DNA of 7,251 nt from CAZTAK01 sp964611585. Lineage in GTDB: Bacteria > Pseudomonadota > Alphaproteobacteria > SHVP01. Below, piece by piece: positions 1-6,459 of this stretch; positions within the stretch are counted from its first letter, which is position 1, and every line of letters begins with the position of its first letter. The DNA is taken from NCBI GenBank assembly GCA_964611585.1, contig CAZTAK010000096.1:1-7251 (forward strand), read 5' to 3'. The notes under the pieces were generated by a model. It worked only from the letters and a program-made list of their open reading frames with translations, made no database searches and was not told the DNA's origin. The position numbers and the translations under genes are program-made.

Positions 1-97
1 AAACTTAAACCATTGATTCTATTGTACTTTGAATCTACTTTGAATGTCCAAATAAACGATTAAGTCTTTGGTTTTATTGCCGATTCTGTTATACGGA
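1..97. other. AT-rich gene-free flank downstream of guaA, possible genomic-island edge
   Basis: A hand count gives about 29 G/C in 97 bases (30%), while the adjoining guaA 3' end is close to 60% GC and the cluster as a whole is higher. I see no ORF and no convincing terminator for guaA. A weak CCAAA/TTTGG pair (48-52 and 67-71) with a 14-nt loop is too loose to call. The change in composition falls at the guaA stop codon. That fits foreign DNA joined to the guaA 3' end, or simply an AT-rich intergenic stretch. No integrase is visible, as it would lie left of position 1. Confidence 0.45.
25..45. repeat. Tandem direct repeat, two copies of TACTTTGAAT
   Basis: TACTTTGAAT occurs at 25-34 and again, identical, at 36-45, giving an 11-bp period with one spacer base. 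The spacing is close to one helical turn, so a protein could bind both copies on one face of the DNA, for example as arm-type sites of a recombinase or an operator. The repeat is seen directly; any function is inference. Confidence 0.6.
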
Positions 98-1645
98 TTA
101 CTCCCATTCAATGGTACCGGGCGGTTTCGACGTCACGTCGTAGACGACACGGTTGATACCGCGCACCTCGTTGATGATGCGGGTCGCGGTGCGGCCGAGA
201 AATTCCATCGGGAAGGGATGGAAATCCGCCGTCATGCCGTCGGTCGATGTCACCGCTCGTAGGGCACAAACGTGCTCGTAGGATCGTTCGTCGCCCATCA
301 CGCCGACGGTGCGCACCGGCAGCAGCACGGCAAAGGCCTGCCAGATGGTGTCGTAGAGCCCGGCGTTGCGAATCTCTTCCAGGTAGATCGCATCGGCCTT
401 GCGCAGGATTTCGAGCTTGTCCCGTTCCACGACGCCCGGCACGCGGATCGCAAGGCCGGGTCCCGGGAATGGATGCCGCCCGACGAGGCGGGCCGGCAGC
501 CCGAGTTCGAGCCCCAAAGCGCGCACTTCATCCTTGAACAATTCGCGCAGCGGTTCCACCAGCTTCATGCTCATTCGTTCCGGCAGACCGCCGACGTTGT
601 GATGGGACTTGATGGTGACGCTGGGTCCACCGGCAAAGGAAACCGATTCGATCACGTCGGGGTAGAGCGTCCCCTGGGCGAGAAACTCGGCGCCGCCAGC
701 GTTCGTTGCTTCTTCCTCAAACAGGTTTATGAAGGCCCCGCCGATGATCTTACGTTTTTCCTCAGGATCGGTGATACCATCCAGCGCGCCCAGAAAGACA
801 TCGCCCGCTTCGCGGTGCACCAGCGGAATGTTGTAGTGATCGCGGAAGACTTTGACCACATCGTCGGCTTCTCCCGCCCGCAGCAGGCCCGTGTCGATGA
901 AAACGCATATCAGTTGATCGCCGATCGCCTCGTGCAGCAGCACCGCCGCGACCGAGGAATCGACACCACCCGATAAGCCGCAAATAACCTTGCCGCCGCC
1001 GACCTGTTCGCGAATCCTGCGCTCGGCTTCGGCGCGGAAGGCGGCCATCGTCCAGTCACCCGAGCATCCGGCGACGGCGCGGGCAAAGTTTCGAATCAAG
1101 GCCGCGCCCTGCGGCGTGTGCACGACCTCGGGATGAAACTGGACGCCGTAGAATCGGCGCTCATCGTCGGCAACGGCCGCGAACGGCGCCCCCTCCGAGG
1201 TTGCGACGGCGCGGAACCCGGGCGGTAGCGCGACGACACGGTCGCCGTGGCTCATCCACACCTGCTCGCGCTGACCCACCGCCCACAACCCCTCGAACAG
1301 GGCGCACGATTCGGTCACCTCGATGAAGGCGCGGCCGAATTCGCGGTGGGTGGCGGCCTCGACGGTGCCCCCGAGCTGCGCGCACATGGCTTGGTGGCCG
1401 TAACAGATTCCCAGCACCGGCACCCCGAAGTCGAACACCTGCTGCGGCGCGCGCGGTGTTTCCTCGCCGATGACCGATGCCGGGCCGCCGGATAAAATGA
1501 TGGCCTTGGGCGCGAAGTCAGGCAGGAAATCGGCGGCCCGGTTGTAGGGCACAATTTCGCAGTAGACGCCGGTTTCGCGCACCCGGCGCGCGATCAACTG
1601 GGTCACCTGGGATCCAAAATCGATAATCAGGATTCGCTCGGTCAT
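98..1645 (-). CDS. guaA: GMP synthase (glutamine-hydrolysing)
   Basis: Cytoplasmic enzyme that aminates XMP to GMP using ATP and glutamine, the last step of de novo guanine nucleotide synthesis. The 515-residue protein matches the usual 510-525. The N-terminal class I glutamine amidotransferase domain (about 5-190) has nucleophile Cys81 in GICYGHQ, and His171 and Glu173 in VQFHPEV. The ATP-pyrophosphatase domain has the P-loop GLSGGVDSS at 223-231. The C-terminal dimerisation domain ends in the family-typical SKPPGTIEWE. The ATG at 1645 is chosen because MTERILIIDFGSQ is the canonical N-terminus and AGGT lies 9 nt upstream (1654-1657), overlapping the TAG stop of the preceding methylase gene. 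The frame stays open upstream to 1732, but that extension only overlaps the neighbour. It is the last gene of the minus-strand cluster, 10 nt after the RsmB-like gene, so translational coupling is likely. All catalytic residues are present. Identification is certain. Confidence 0.98.
   Translation of the reverse strand: MTERILIIDFGSQVTQLIARRVRETGVYCEIVPYNRAADFLPDFAPKAIILSGGPASVIGEETPRAPQQVFDFGVPVLGICYGHQAMCAQLGGTVEAATHREFGRAFIEVTESCALFEGLWAVGQREQVWMSHGDRVVALPPGFRAVATSEGAPFAAVADDERRFYGVQFHPEVVHTPQGAALIRNFARAVAGCSGDWTMAAFRAEAERRIREQVGGGKVICGLSGGVDSSVAAVLLHEAIGDQLICVFIDTGLLRAGEADDVVKVFRDHYNIPLVHREAGDVFLGALDGITDPEEKRKIIGGAFINLFEEEATNAGGAEFLAQGTLYPDVIESVSFAGGPSVTIKSHHNVGGLPERMSMKLVEPLRELFKDEVRALGLELGLPARLVGRHPFPGPGLAIRVPGVVERDKLEILRKADAIYLEEIRNAGLYDTIWQAFAVLLPVRTVGVMGDERSYEHVCALRAVTSTDGMTADFHPFPMEFLGRTATRIINEVRGINRVVYDVTSKPPGTIEWE
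104..114 (-). other. Near-palindromic guaA 3' end, candidate attachment-site core
   Basis: The last codons of guaA contain CCATTGAATGG, 5-bp inverted arms around a central base, ending 3 bases before the stop codon. The 3' end of guaA is reported as an integration hotspot for genomic islands (established knowledge, from memory), and the AT-rich flank starts right after the stop. No second direct copy of the core is visible in this window, so the call is inference. Confidence 0.3.
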
Positions 1646-1655
1646 GGGCGTCAAC

Positions 1656-2999
1656 CTATCGGGCACCCGTGGCATCGTCCAGTTGCGGCGGCTCGCTGTC
1701 CCGGCGCTCGAATGTGGCGACAAAAACACCATCGGTGCCGGTTCGATGCGGCGTCATCATCAGCATGTCGCCCGCGAGCGGCACCGGCGAATCGAGGACC
1801 GCCTGCCAGACGTTGGCCACCGGGACCAGAGAGAACGCCGGATGCCCGGCAAGAAAGGCCTCGGCCCTTTCCTCGTTTTCGCAACGCAGGAGAGAACACG
1901 TAACGTAGATGAGCCGCCCGCCCGGCCTGACCAGCGCCGCACCGGTATCGAGCAATCGTGCCTGCCGCGCGGTGTGGGTCTTGAGCGCCGCTTCATTGAG
2001 ACGCCAGGCAATGCCGGGATCCCGCCGCCACACCCCGGTGCCGCTGCACGGCGCGTCGACCAGGACGCGGTCGGCGGCACCCGCCTTGGTCGCAAGCCAT
2101 GCCTCGCCGCCGTCACCAAGGTCGCGCGTCTGCACATTGCGCACGCCCGCGCGGTCACGCCGCAGGACAAATTTCTTGAGCCGCCGGGCCTCTGAGTCGC
2201 AGGCGAATATCTGGCCGCGATTTTCCATCTGCGCTGCCAACGCCAGAGTCTTGCCGCCGCCACCGGCGCACAAATCGATAACCTGATGGGACGGTGCCGC
2301 CTCGCACAACAGCGCAGCCAGTTGCGAGCCCTCGTCCTGGGGTTCCGCCAACCCGGTGGTCAGGACCTTGTGCCTGTCGAGGCGCACCGGATTCTCCAAC
2401 CGGATTCCGTCGCGGGCGAACTGGCTCGGCGCCGCCTCTATCCCGCTCCCGGCCAATGCGGCGAGGACATCCGCGCGCTGCGCTTTGAGGCGATTGACCC
2501 GCAGGTCCAGTGGCGCACGGATGTTGAGCGCCGCCAGTTCCGGGTTCAGCGCGGCGCCAAAGCGTTCCCGCAGCGTGCCGTCAAGCCAGGGCGGGTAGTT
2601 GCCCGCAACCCAATCTGGGGCCGCGCCGGGCGGCAGGGAGGCAAGAGCGGCAAGCCAGGCGCGTTCGCCGGTATCGGGCGGCGGCGGTGCATACCCTTGG
2701 CCCGAGAACTGTTCGGCGATTGCGTCCGCGCTGCCCGCGAGCGCGACATCAGCCAGCACAAGATCGCGCGCGCGCGCCTCGCCGGTCGGTTCTGGATCGC
2801 CGGCGGCGAGACCGATCTGCCACGCCAGCCCGGCGCGGCGGCGCAACACGCCGAACACCTGCGCCGAAATGGCGGCCCGGTCCTTGGCGCCGGCATAACG
2901 GCGGCGCCGGAAGTAGCCGTCGATGACGCGATCGGCCGGTCTGGCGTTGGTGCGTTCGAGGATTTCGATTGCGGCGATAGCCCGCGCGCCCGGTGTCAT
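1656..2999 (-). CDS. RsmB/NOP-family SAM-dependent RNA (cytosine-5) methyltransferase
   Basis: Predicted to methylate cytosine C5 in rRNA with S-adenosylmethionine; E. coli RsmB modifies C967 of 16S rRNA. The protein has 447 residues (RsmB is 429). Residues 1 to about 150 look like the family's helical RNA-binding N-terminus, and LDLRVNRLKAQRADVLAAL (164-182) is the linker typical of the group. The Rossmann methylase has motif I DLCAGGGGKT (242-251), motif IV DAPCSGTG with Cys318, and motif VI VTCS with the catalytic Cys368. The end, TPHRTGTDGVFVA, is also family-typical. ATG at 2999 is the first possible start, because an in-frame TAG lies two codons upstream; no clear Shine-Dalgarno is visible. 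The gene starts 19 nt after the guaB stop and its own TAG lies 10 nt before guaA. Alphaproteobacteria often carry a second RsmB-like paralog elsewhere, so the exact target base is unsure and I give no symbol. Confidence 0.93.
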   Translation of the reverse strand: MTPGARAIAAIEILERTNARPADRVIDGYFRRRRYAGAKDRAAISAQVFGVLRRRAGLAWQIGLAAGDPEPTGEARARDLVLADVALAGSADAIAEQFSGQGYAPPPPDTGERAWLAALASLPPGAAPDWVAGNYPPWLDGTLRERFGAALNPELAALNIRAPLDLRVNRLKAQRADVLAALAGSGIEAAPSQFARDGIRLENPVRLDRHKVLTTGLAEPQDEGSQLAALLCEAAPSHQVIDLCAGGGGKTLALAAQMENRGQIFACDSEARRLKKFVLRRDRAGVRNVQTRDLGDGGEAWLATKAGAADRVLVDAPCSGTGVWRRDPGIAWRLNEAALKTHTARQARLLDTGAALVRPGGRLIYVTCSLLRCENEERAEAFLAGHPAFSLVPVANVWQAVLDSPVPLAGDMLMMTPHRTGTDGVFVATFERRDSEPPQLDDATGAR

Positions 3000-3018
3000 A
3001 GGTGGCTAGCGGTCTTGA

Positions 3019-4482
3019 TTACGCCCGGCCCGGATAGTTCGGCGCCTCGCGCGTGACAGCAACGTCATGAACGTGGCTTTCGCGCAGGCCGGAATTGGTG
3101 ACGCGGTTGAAGACGCAATTGCGCTGCATTTCGGCAATGTCGGCACTTCCGGTATAGCCCATCGCCGCACGCAAGCCGCCGACGAGCTGATGGATGACAC
3201 TGGCAGCGGGCCCCTTGATCGGCACGCGGCCCTCGATGCCCTCGGGCACAAGCTTGAGTTCGTCCTTGATGTCTTCCTGGAAATAACGGTCGGCGGATCC
3301 GCGCGCCATGGCACCGATCGAGCCCATGCCGCGATAAGCCTTGTAGGTGCGGCCTTGAAAGAAGAACACCTCGCCCGGTGCCTCGTCGGTGCCGGCCAGC
3401 AACGAGCCGATCATGGCGCAATCCGCGCCGGCGCCAATGGCCTTTGCGAGATCGCCCGAGAACTTGATGCCGCCGTCGGCGATGACGGAAACGCCGGCGC
3501 TGGCGCAGGCTTCGACCACGTCCATGATCGCTGTGAGCTGTGGTACGCCGACGCCGGCGACGATTCGGGTTGTGCAGATGGACCCCGGACCGATGCCGAC
3601 CTTGATCGCGTCGGCGCCGGCGCCTATCAGCGCCTTGGCGGCTTCGCCGGTGGCGACATTTCCGGCCAACACCTGAACCGAGTTGCTTTTGGCCTTAATG
3701 CGATCGACCGATTCGCTCACCCGGTCGGAATGACCATGGGCGGTATCAACGACCACCAGATCCACTTCGGCCTCGAGCAGGGCCTCGGTCCGTTCCAGAC
3801 CGGGTTCGCCGACCGTGGTGGCGGCCGCAACCCGCAAACGCCCCTGTTCGTCCTTGCTGGCGTCGGGATGAAGTTTCGCCTTCTCCATGTCCTTGACCGT
3901 AATCAGCCCGATGCAGAGACCGGCACCGTCAACCACCAGAAGTTTCTCGATACGGTGCTGGTGCAGCAGACGCTTGGCCTCGTCGTTTGACACCCCTTCC
4001 GACACCGTGACCAAGCCCTCATAGGTCATCAGCTCGCTGACCGGCTGGTCCAGATTGGTGGCGAAGCGCACATCGCGATTGGTGAGAATGCCGACCAACC
4101 GGCTGCCGACGTCTTCGAGCACCGGGATACCGGAAATCTTGTGCGCGTCCATCAGGTGCAGCGCGTCCGCGAGGGTCTCTTTTGCGGTCATCGTTACCGG
4201 ATTGACGACCATGCCGGATTCGAACTTCTTGACCTTGCGGACTTCGTCGGCCTGTGCCGCCACGTCGAGATTCCGATGAATCACGCCGAGTCCGCCGAGC
4301 TGGGCCATGGCGATCGCCATTCCCGCTTCGGTCACTGTGTCCATGGCCGCCGAAATCAGCGGGATACCGAGCTCAATGGATTTGGTGACCCGGGACCGGG
4401 TCAGGACTTGATTAGGCAGGACAGAGGAGGCCGCGGGCCGAATGGTGACATCGTCGAACGTCAGCGCCTCGCGTATGTCCAT
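3019..4482 (-). CDS. guaB: IMP dehydrogenase
   Basis: Cytoplasmic NAD-dependent oxidation of IMP to XMP, the committed step to GTP; the product is the substrate of guaA in the same cluster. It has 487 residues, close to E. coli GuaB (488). The barrel begins LTFDDVTIRPA, and two CBS domains (about 91-140 and 150-200) are inserted as usual; in the family these bind regulatory nucleotides. Active-site loop GPGSICTTR carries Cys303, the mobile flap has DRYF with the Arg399-Tyr400 dyad, and the IMP-binding segments DGGIKFSGD and YRGMGSIGAM are intact. The C-terminus ESHVHDV...APNY is canonical. The ATG at 4482 is chosen because GGAGG lies 4 nt upstream and MDIREALTFDD is the normal beginning; an in-frame GTG at 4512 would add ten residues without family support. 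The 100-nt gap to rlmE is the largest in the cluster and could hold a guaB promoter, but I find no convincing -35/-10 pair. Confidence 0.98.
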   Translation of the reverse strand: MDIREALTFDDVTIRPAASSVLPNQVLTRSRVTKSIELGIPLISAAMDTVTEAGMAIAMAQLGGLGVIHRNLDVAAQADEVRKVKKFESGMVVNPVTMTAKETLADALHLMDAHKISGIPVLEDVGSRLVGILTNRDVRFATNLDQPVSELMTYEGLVTVSEGVSNDEAKRLLHQHRIEKLLVVDGAGLCIGLITVKDMEKAKLHPDASKDEQGRLRVAAATTVGEPGLERTEALLEAEVDLVVVDTAHGHSDRVSESVDRIKAKSNSVQVLAGNVATGEAAKALIGAGADAIKVGIGPGSICTTRIVAGVGVPQLTAIMDVVEACASAGVSVIADGGIKFSGDLAKAIGAGADCAMIGSLLAGTDEAPGEVFFFQGRTYKAYRGMGSIGAMARGSADRYFQEDIKDELKLVPEGIEGRVPIKGPAASVIHQLVGGLRAAMGYTGSADIAEMQRNCVFNRVTNSGLRESHVHDVAVTREAPNYPGRA

Positions 4483-4486
4483 GAAT

Positions 4487-4491
4487 CCTCC
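4487..4491 (-). promoter_or_regulatory. Strong Shine-Dalgarno of guaB
   Basis: On the minus strand GGAGG is followed by ATTC and then the guaB ATG. It is the strongest ribosome binding site in the cluster and decides between the ATG at 4482 and the upstream GTG at 4512. Confidence 0.8.
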
Positions 4492-4553
4492 GCCGCTTTT
4501 GGGGGCGCGCACTATGCCATCGTTGGGACTGGATTGGTAGCTGCTTGTCGGCG

Positions 4554-4571
4554 GCCGGAACGGCTTCCGGC
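4554..4571 (-). other. Hairpin in the rlmE-guaB gap
   Basis: GCCGGAA and TTCCGGC form a perfect 7-bp stem around a 4-nt loop, starting 11 nt after the rlmE stop. No T-run follows on the minus strand, so it is not a classical intrinsic terminator. It could partially attenuate transcription or stabilise the mRNA end, or it may reflect GC-rich composition. Confidence 0.5.
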
Positions 4572-4582
4572 GGGCGGACGCC

Positions 4583-5296
4583 CTATTGCGGAGGCTCGTT
4601 CGCCTCGGCCCGGAAGCCGGTCGCTACAACATAAGTTTCCGGCGATTGCTTGCGGCTGGCGGCGGGTTTGGCGTGGCGGACGCGTTCGAACCGCCGCTTC
4701 AGGGTTGCCAGCAGATCAGCTTCGGCGGCGCCCTGAAACACCTTGGCCACGAAGGCGCCGCCCGGAGCCAGTAGCGCAATCGCAATTTCGGCCGCGGCTT
4801 CGGCGAGCACCATGATCCGCAGGTGATCGGTGCCCCGGTGCCCGGTGGCGGCCGGCGACAGGTCGCACAAGACGAGATCGGCGGGCCCGCCGAGGGCTTC
4901 CCGCAGGCGCGCGCACGCGTCCGCTTCCGTTACGTCGAGGCACAGGGCGGTCACGCCACGGATCGGTTCGATCGCATTCAGGTCGGCAGCCACCACCCGG
5001 CCCGAGGCGCCGACGGTGGCGGCGCTTATCTGCGACCAGGAGCCCGGCGCCGCACCGAGGTCGAGTACGCGCTGGCCCGGCCGGAGCAGACCGAACTTTT
5101 CGTCGAGTTCCAGCAGTTTGAACGCCGCGCGCGAACGATAACCCTCTTCCCGGGCGCCGCGAACGTAAGGATCGTTGATCTGACGTTCGATCCAGCGGGT
5201 TGAGGAAATATTGCGGCGGCGCGCGGTCCTAACCCCCTCGTGGAGGCCGCGACCGGACGGACGGCTGCCCGGTCCACCTTTTTTTCTCACAGTCAA
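4583..5296 (-). CDS. rlmE: 23S rRNA (uridine-2552-2'-O) methyltransferase
   Basis: RlmE/FtsJ methylates the ribose of U2552 in the A-loop of 23S rRNA, a late step of 50S assembly, using S-adenosylmethionine. The 237-residue product carries the K-D-K-E catalytic tetrad as Lys60 (RSRAAFKLLEL), Asp145 (LCDLSPAATG), Lys185 (FVAKVFQG) and Glu220 (QSPETYVVATGF). The SAM-binding motif I is VLDLGAAPGSWSQ (77-89). A basic N-terminus of about 35 residues precedes the core, longer than in E. coli RlmE (209 residues) and common in alphaproteobacterial members. No ATG is available near the start. TTG at 5296 has AGGT (5301-5304) 5 nt upstream, overlapping the phosphatase stop. GTG at 5290, two codons in, would be spaced 11 nt. 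I keep TTG because of the spacing, but GTG is a real alternative. The gene lies 6 nt after the Ppx/GppA gene, suggesting translational coupling. Confidence 0.95.
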   Translation of the reverse strand: MTVRKKGGPGSRPSGRGLHEGVRTARRRNISSTRWIERQINDPYVRGAREEGYRSRAAFKLLELDEKFGLLRPGQRVLDLGAAPGSWSQISAATVGASGRVVAADLNAIEPIRGVTALCLDVTEADACARLREALGGPADLVLCDLSPAATGHRGTDHLRIMVLAEAAAEIAIALLAPGGAFVAKVFQGAAEADLLATLKRRFERVRHAKPAASRKQSPETYVVATGFRAEANEPPQ

Positions 5297-5302
5297 AGGT
5301 AC

Positions 5303-6355
5303 CTAGCCGTGCGCCGCCGGCGCAGCCGCAGCGTCGGCGGCCTCCATCAAGTGAAACAGCATGCCCTCGCGCACGCCGCGGTCGGCAACGCGCACCCGCG
5401 GCGCCGGCCAGGTCCGGAAGATGGCCTCGAAGATTGCACACCCGGCAATAACGAGATCGGCGCGGCCCTTGCCGATGCAGGGGTGGCGGGCACGTTCGCC
5501 GCAGGCCATCGCGGCAAGTTCAGCCGAGACCTCGTGGATGTCACGCGCCGACAGCCAGGCGCCATCGACGACATTGCGCTGGTAGCGCCGGAGCCCCATT
5601 TTGATCGCCGCCAGCGTCGTTACCGTGCCCGATGTGCCGAGCATCTGGGTCCGTCCCGCCTCGACTTCGGGCCTGAGGTTGTGCGAGGCCTCGAACGGCG
5701 CCAGACGCGACTCGATGTCCTCGACCATGCGGCGGTAGACGCAGGCCGAAACATTGCGCCCGCCGTGGGTCTCGGCCAACGTCGCTACGCCGACCGGCAA
5801 GGACATCCATTCGATCAACTCCGGCAACTTGCCCTTGCACAGGCACGCCCAGATTATCTCGGTGCTGCCACCACCGATGTCGAAGACGAGCGCGGTTTCG
5901 CAGTCCTCGTCCATCAGCGGAGAGCACGCCGCGGCGGCCAGCTGCGCTTCTTCGCCGGTGCCTATAATGTCGAGATCGATGCCGGTTTCGTCGGCGACGC
6001 GGGCGACGAATTCACTGCAATTGACGGCCCCGCGGCAGGCTGCGGTAGCAACGCTGCGCGACAGCGTAACGCTGCGTTTCTTCATTTTGCCGGCGCAGAT
6101 CTTGAGGGCACCGACGGTCCGGTCCATGGCCTCGTCGCCGAGCCGTCCGTTTTGGCCGACACCTTCGCCGAGGCGCACAATGCGCGAAAACGAATCGATG
6201 ACCCGGAAGCCGTTGCGTGAGGGCCGCACCACCAGCAGGCGGCAATTGTTGGTGCCGAGGTCGAGGACGCCGAAGACATGATCCCACCGGCCGCCCCGGG
6301 GGACTGCATTCCGACTACCCGGACGGCGGCGGCGATGGGTGTAATAGTGGCTCAT
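5303..6355 (-). CDS. Short Ppx/GppA-family phosphatase
   Basis: Hydrolyses inorganic polyphosphate and/or converts pppGpp to ppGpp; which activity dominates cannot be read from sequence. The 350-residue protein has the ASKHA two-lobe fold. Motifs are phosphate-1 LDLGTNNCRLLV (31-42), VATAACRGAVN (102-112), TGEEAQLA with Glu135-Glu136 (133-140), phosphate-2 DIGGGSTEII (159-168), LGTSGTVTTLAA (239-250), GRADLVIAGCAIF (297-309) and ADRGVREGML (324-333). E. coli Ppx and GppA have about 500 residues with a C-terminal HD-like domain; this one stops after the ASKHA core, as other short bacterial members do. ATG at 6355 is preferred because conserved sequence begins about 25 residues later; ATG at 6388 is possible. 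The Shine-Dalgarno is weak (GAG about 6 nt upstream). The frame stays open to 6895 only because it crosses the tRNA region, and that extension is not coding. Residues 1-25 are arginine-rich and poorly conserved in kind. This is the first gene of the cluster, so its promoter should lie in 6356-6472; I see only a weak TATGGT-like -10 near 6383-6388. Confidence 0.92.
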   Translation of the reverse strand: MSHYYTHRRRRPGSRNAVPRGGRWDHVFGVLDLGTNNCRLLVVRPSRNGFRVIDSFSRIVRLGEGVGQNGRLGDEAMDRTVGALKICAGKMKKRSVTLSRSVATAACRGAVNCSEFVARVADETGIDLDIIGTGEEAQLAAAACSPLMDEDCETALVFDIGGGSTEIIWACLCKGKLPELIEWMSLPVGVATLAETHGGRNVSACVYRRMVEDIESRLAPFEASHNLRPEVEAGRTQMLGTSGTVTTLAAIKMGLRRYQRNVVDGAWLSARDIHEVSAELAAMACGERARHPCIGKGRADLVIAGCAIFEAIFRTWPAPRVRVADRGVREGMLFHLMEAADAAAAPAAHG

Positions 6356-6429
6356 GTCAGGCTCGCGGGCGCAAACGCGGCAAACCATAACAGGTTCGCC
6401 CGCCAGCCGGAACGCCGCTCCGGGGCCGG

Positions 6430-6459
6430 TTGACAACCCTGCCACGGGCTTCCTATGTA
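6430..6459 (+). promoter_or_regulatory. Promoter of tRNA-Gln
   Basis: A perfect -35 TTGACA at 6430-6435 is followed, 18 nt later, by TATGTA at 6454-6459 as a weak -10. Transcription would start about 6466, a few bases before the mature tRNA 5' end at 6473. The -35 lies in a small palindrome GGTTGACAACC (6428-6438), so the opposite strand reads TTGTCA there. Confidence 0.55.

Noticed and set aside
48..71. CCAAA/TTTGG pair followed by a T-rich run on the plus strand, as a terminator
   Set aside because: Only a 5-bp AT-rich stem with a 14-nt loop, and on the wrong strand to end guaA.
9..115. ACCATTGA at 9-16 and inverted at 115-108 as paired attachment cores
   Set aside because: Only 8 bases match and the orientation is inverted, whereas island ends are expected as direct repeats; chance is likely.
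1646..1732. Upstream ATG adding 29 residues to GuaA
   Set aside because: It overlaps the methylase gene, lacks family support, and the start at 1645 matches the canonical GuaA N-terminus with an AGGT upstream.
3067..3990. Long plus-strand open frame opposite guaB (about 307 codons), and similar long frames opposite guaA, the RsmB-like gene and the phosphatase (for example 272-976, 2286-3056, 5240-6220)
   Set aside because: They are antisense shadows of well-identified genes in high-GC DNA and show no recognisable domains.
6383..6411. Sigma70-type promoter for the phosphatase-led cluster (TTCCGG, 17 nt, TATGGT on the minus strand)
   Set aside because: The -35 matches the consensus at only 2 of 6 positions; too weak to annotate, mentioned only as a possibility.
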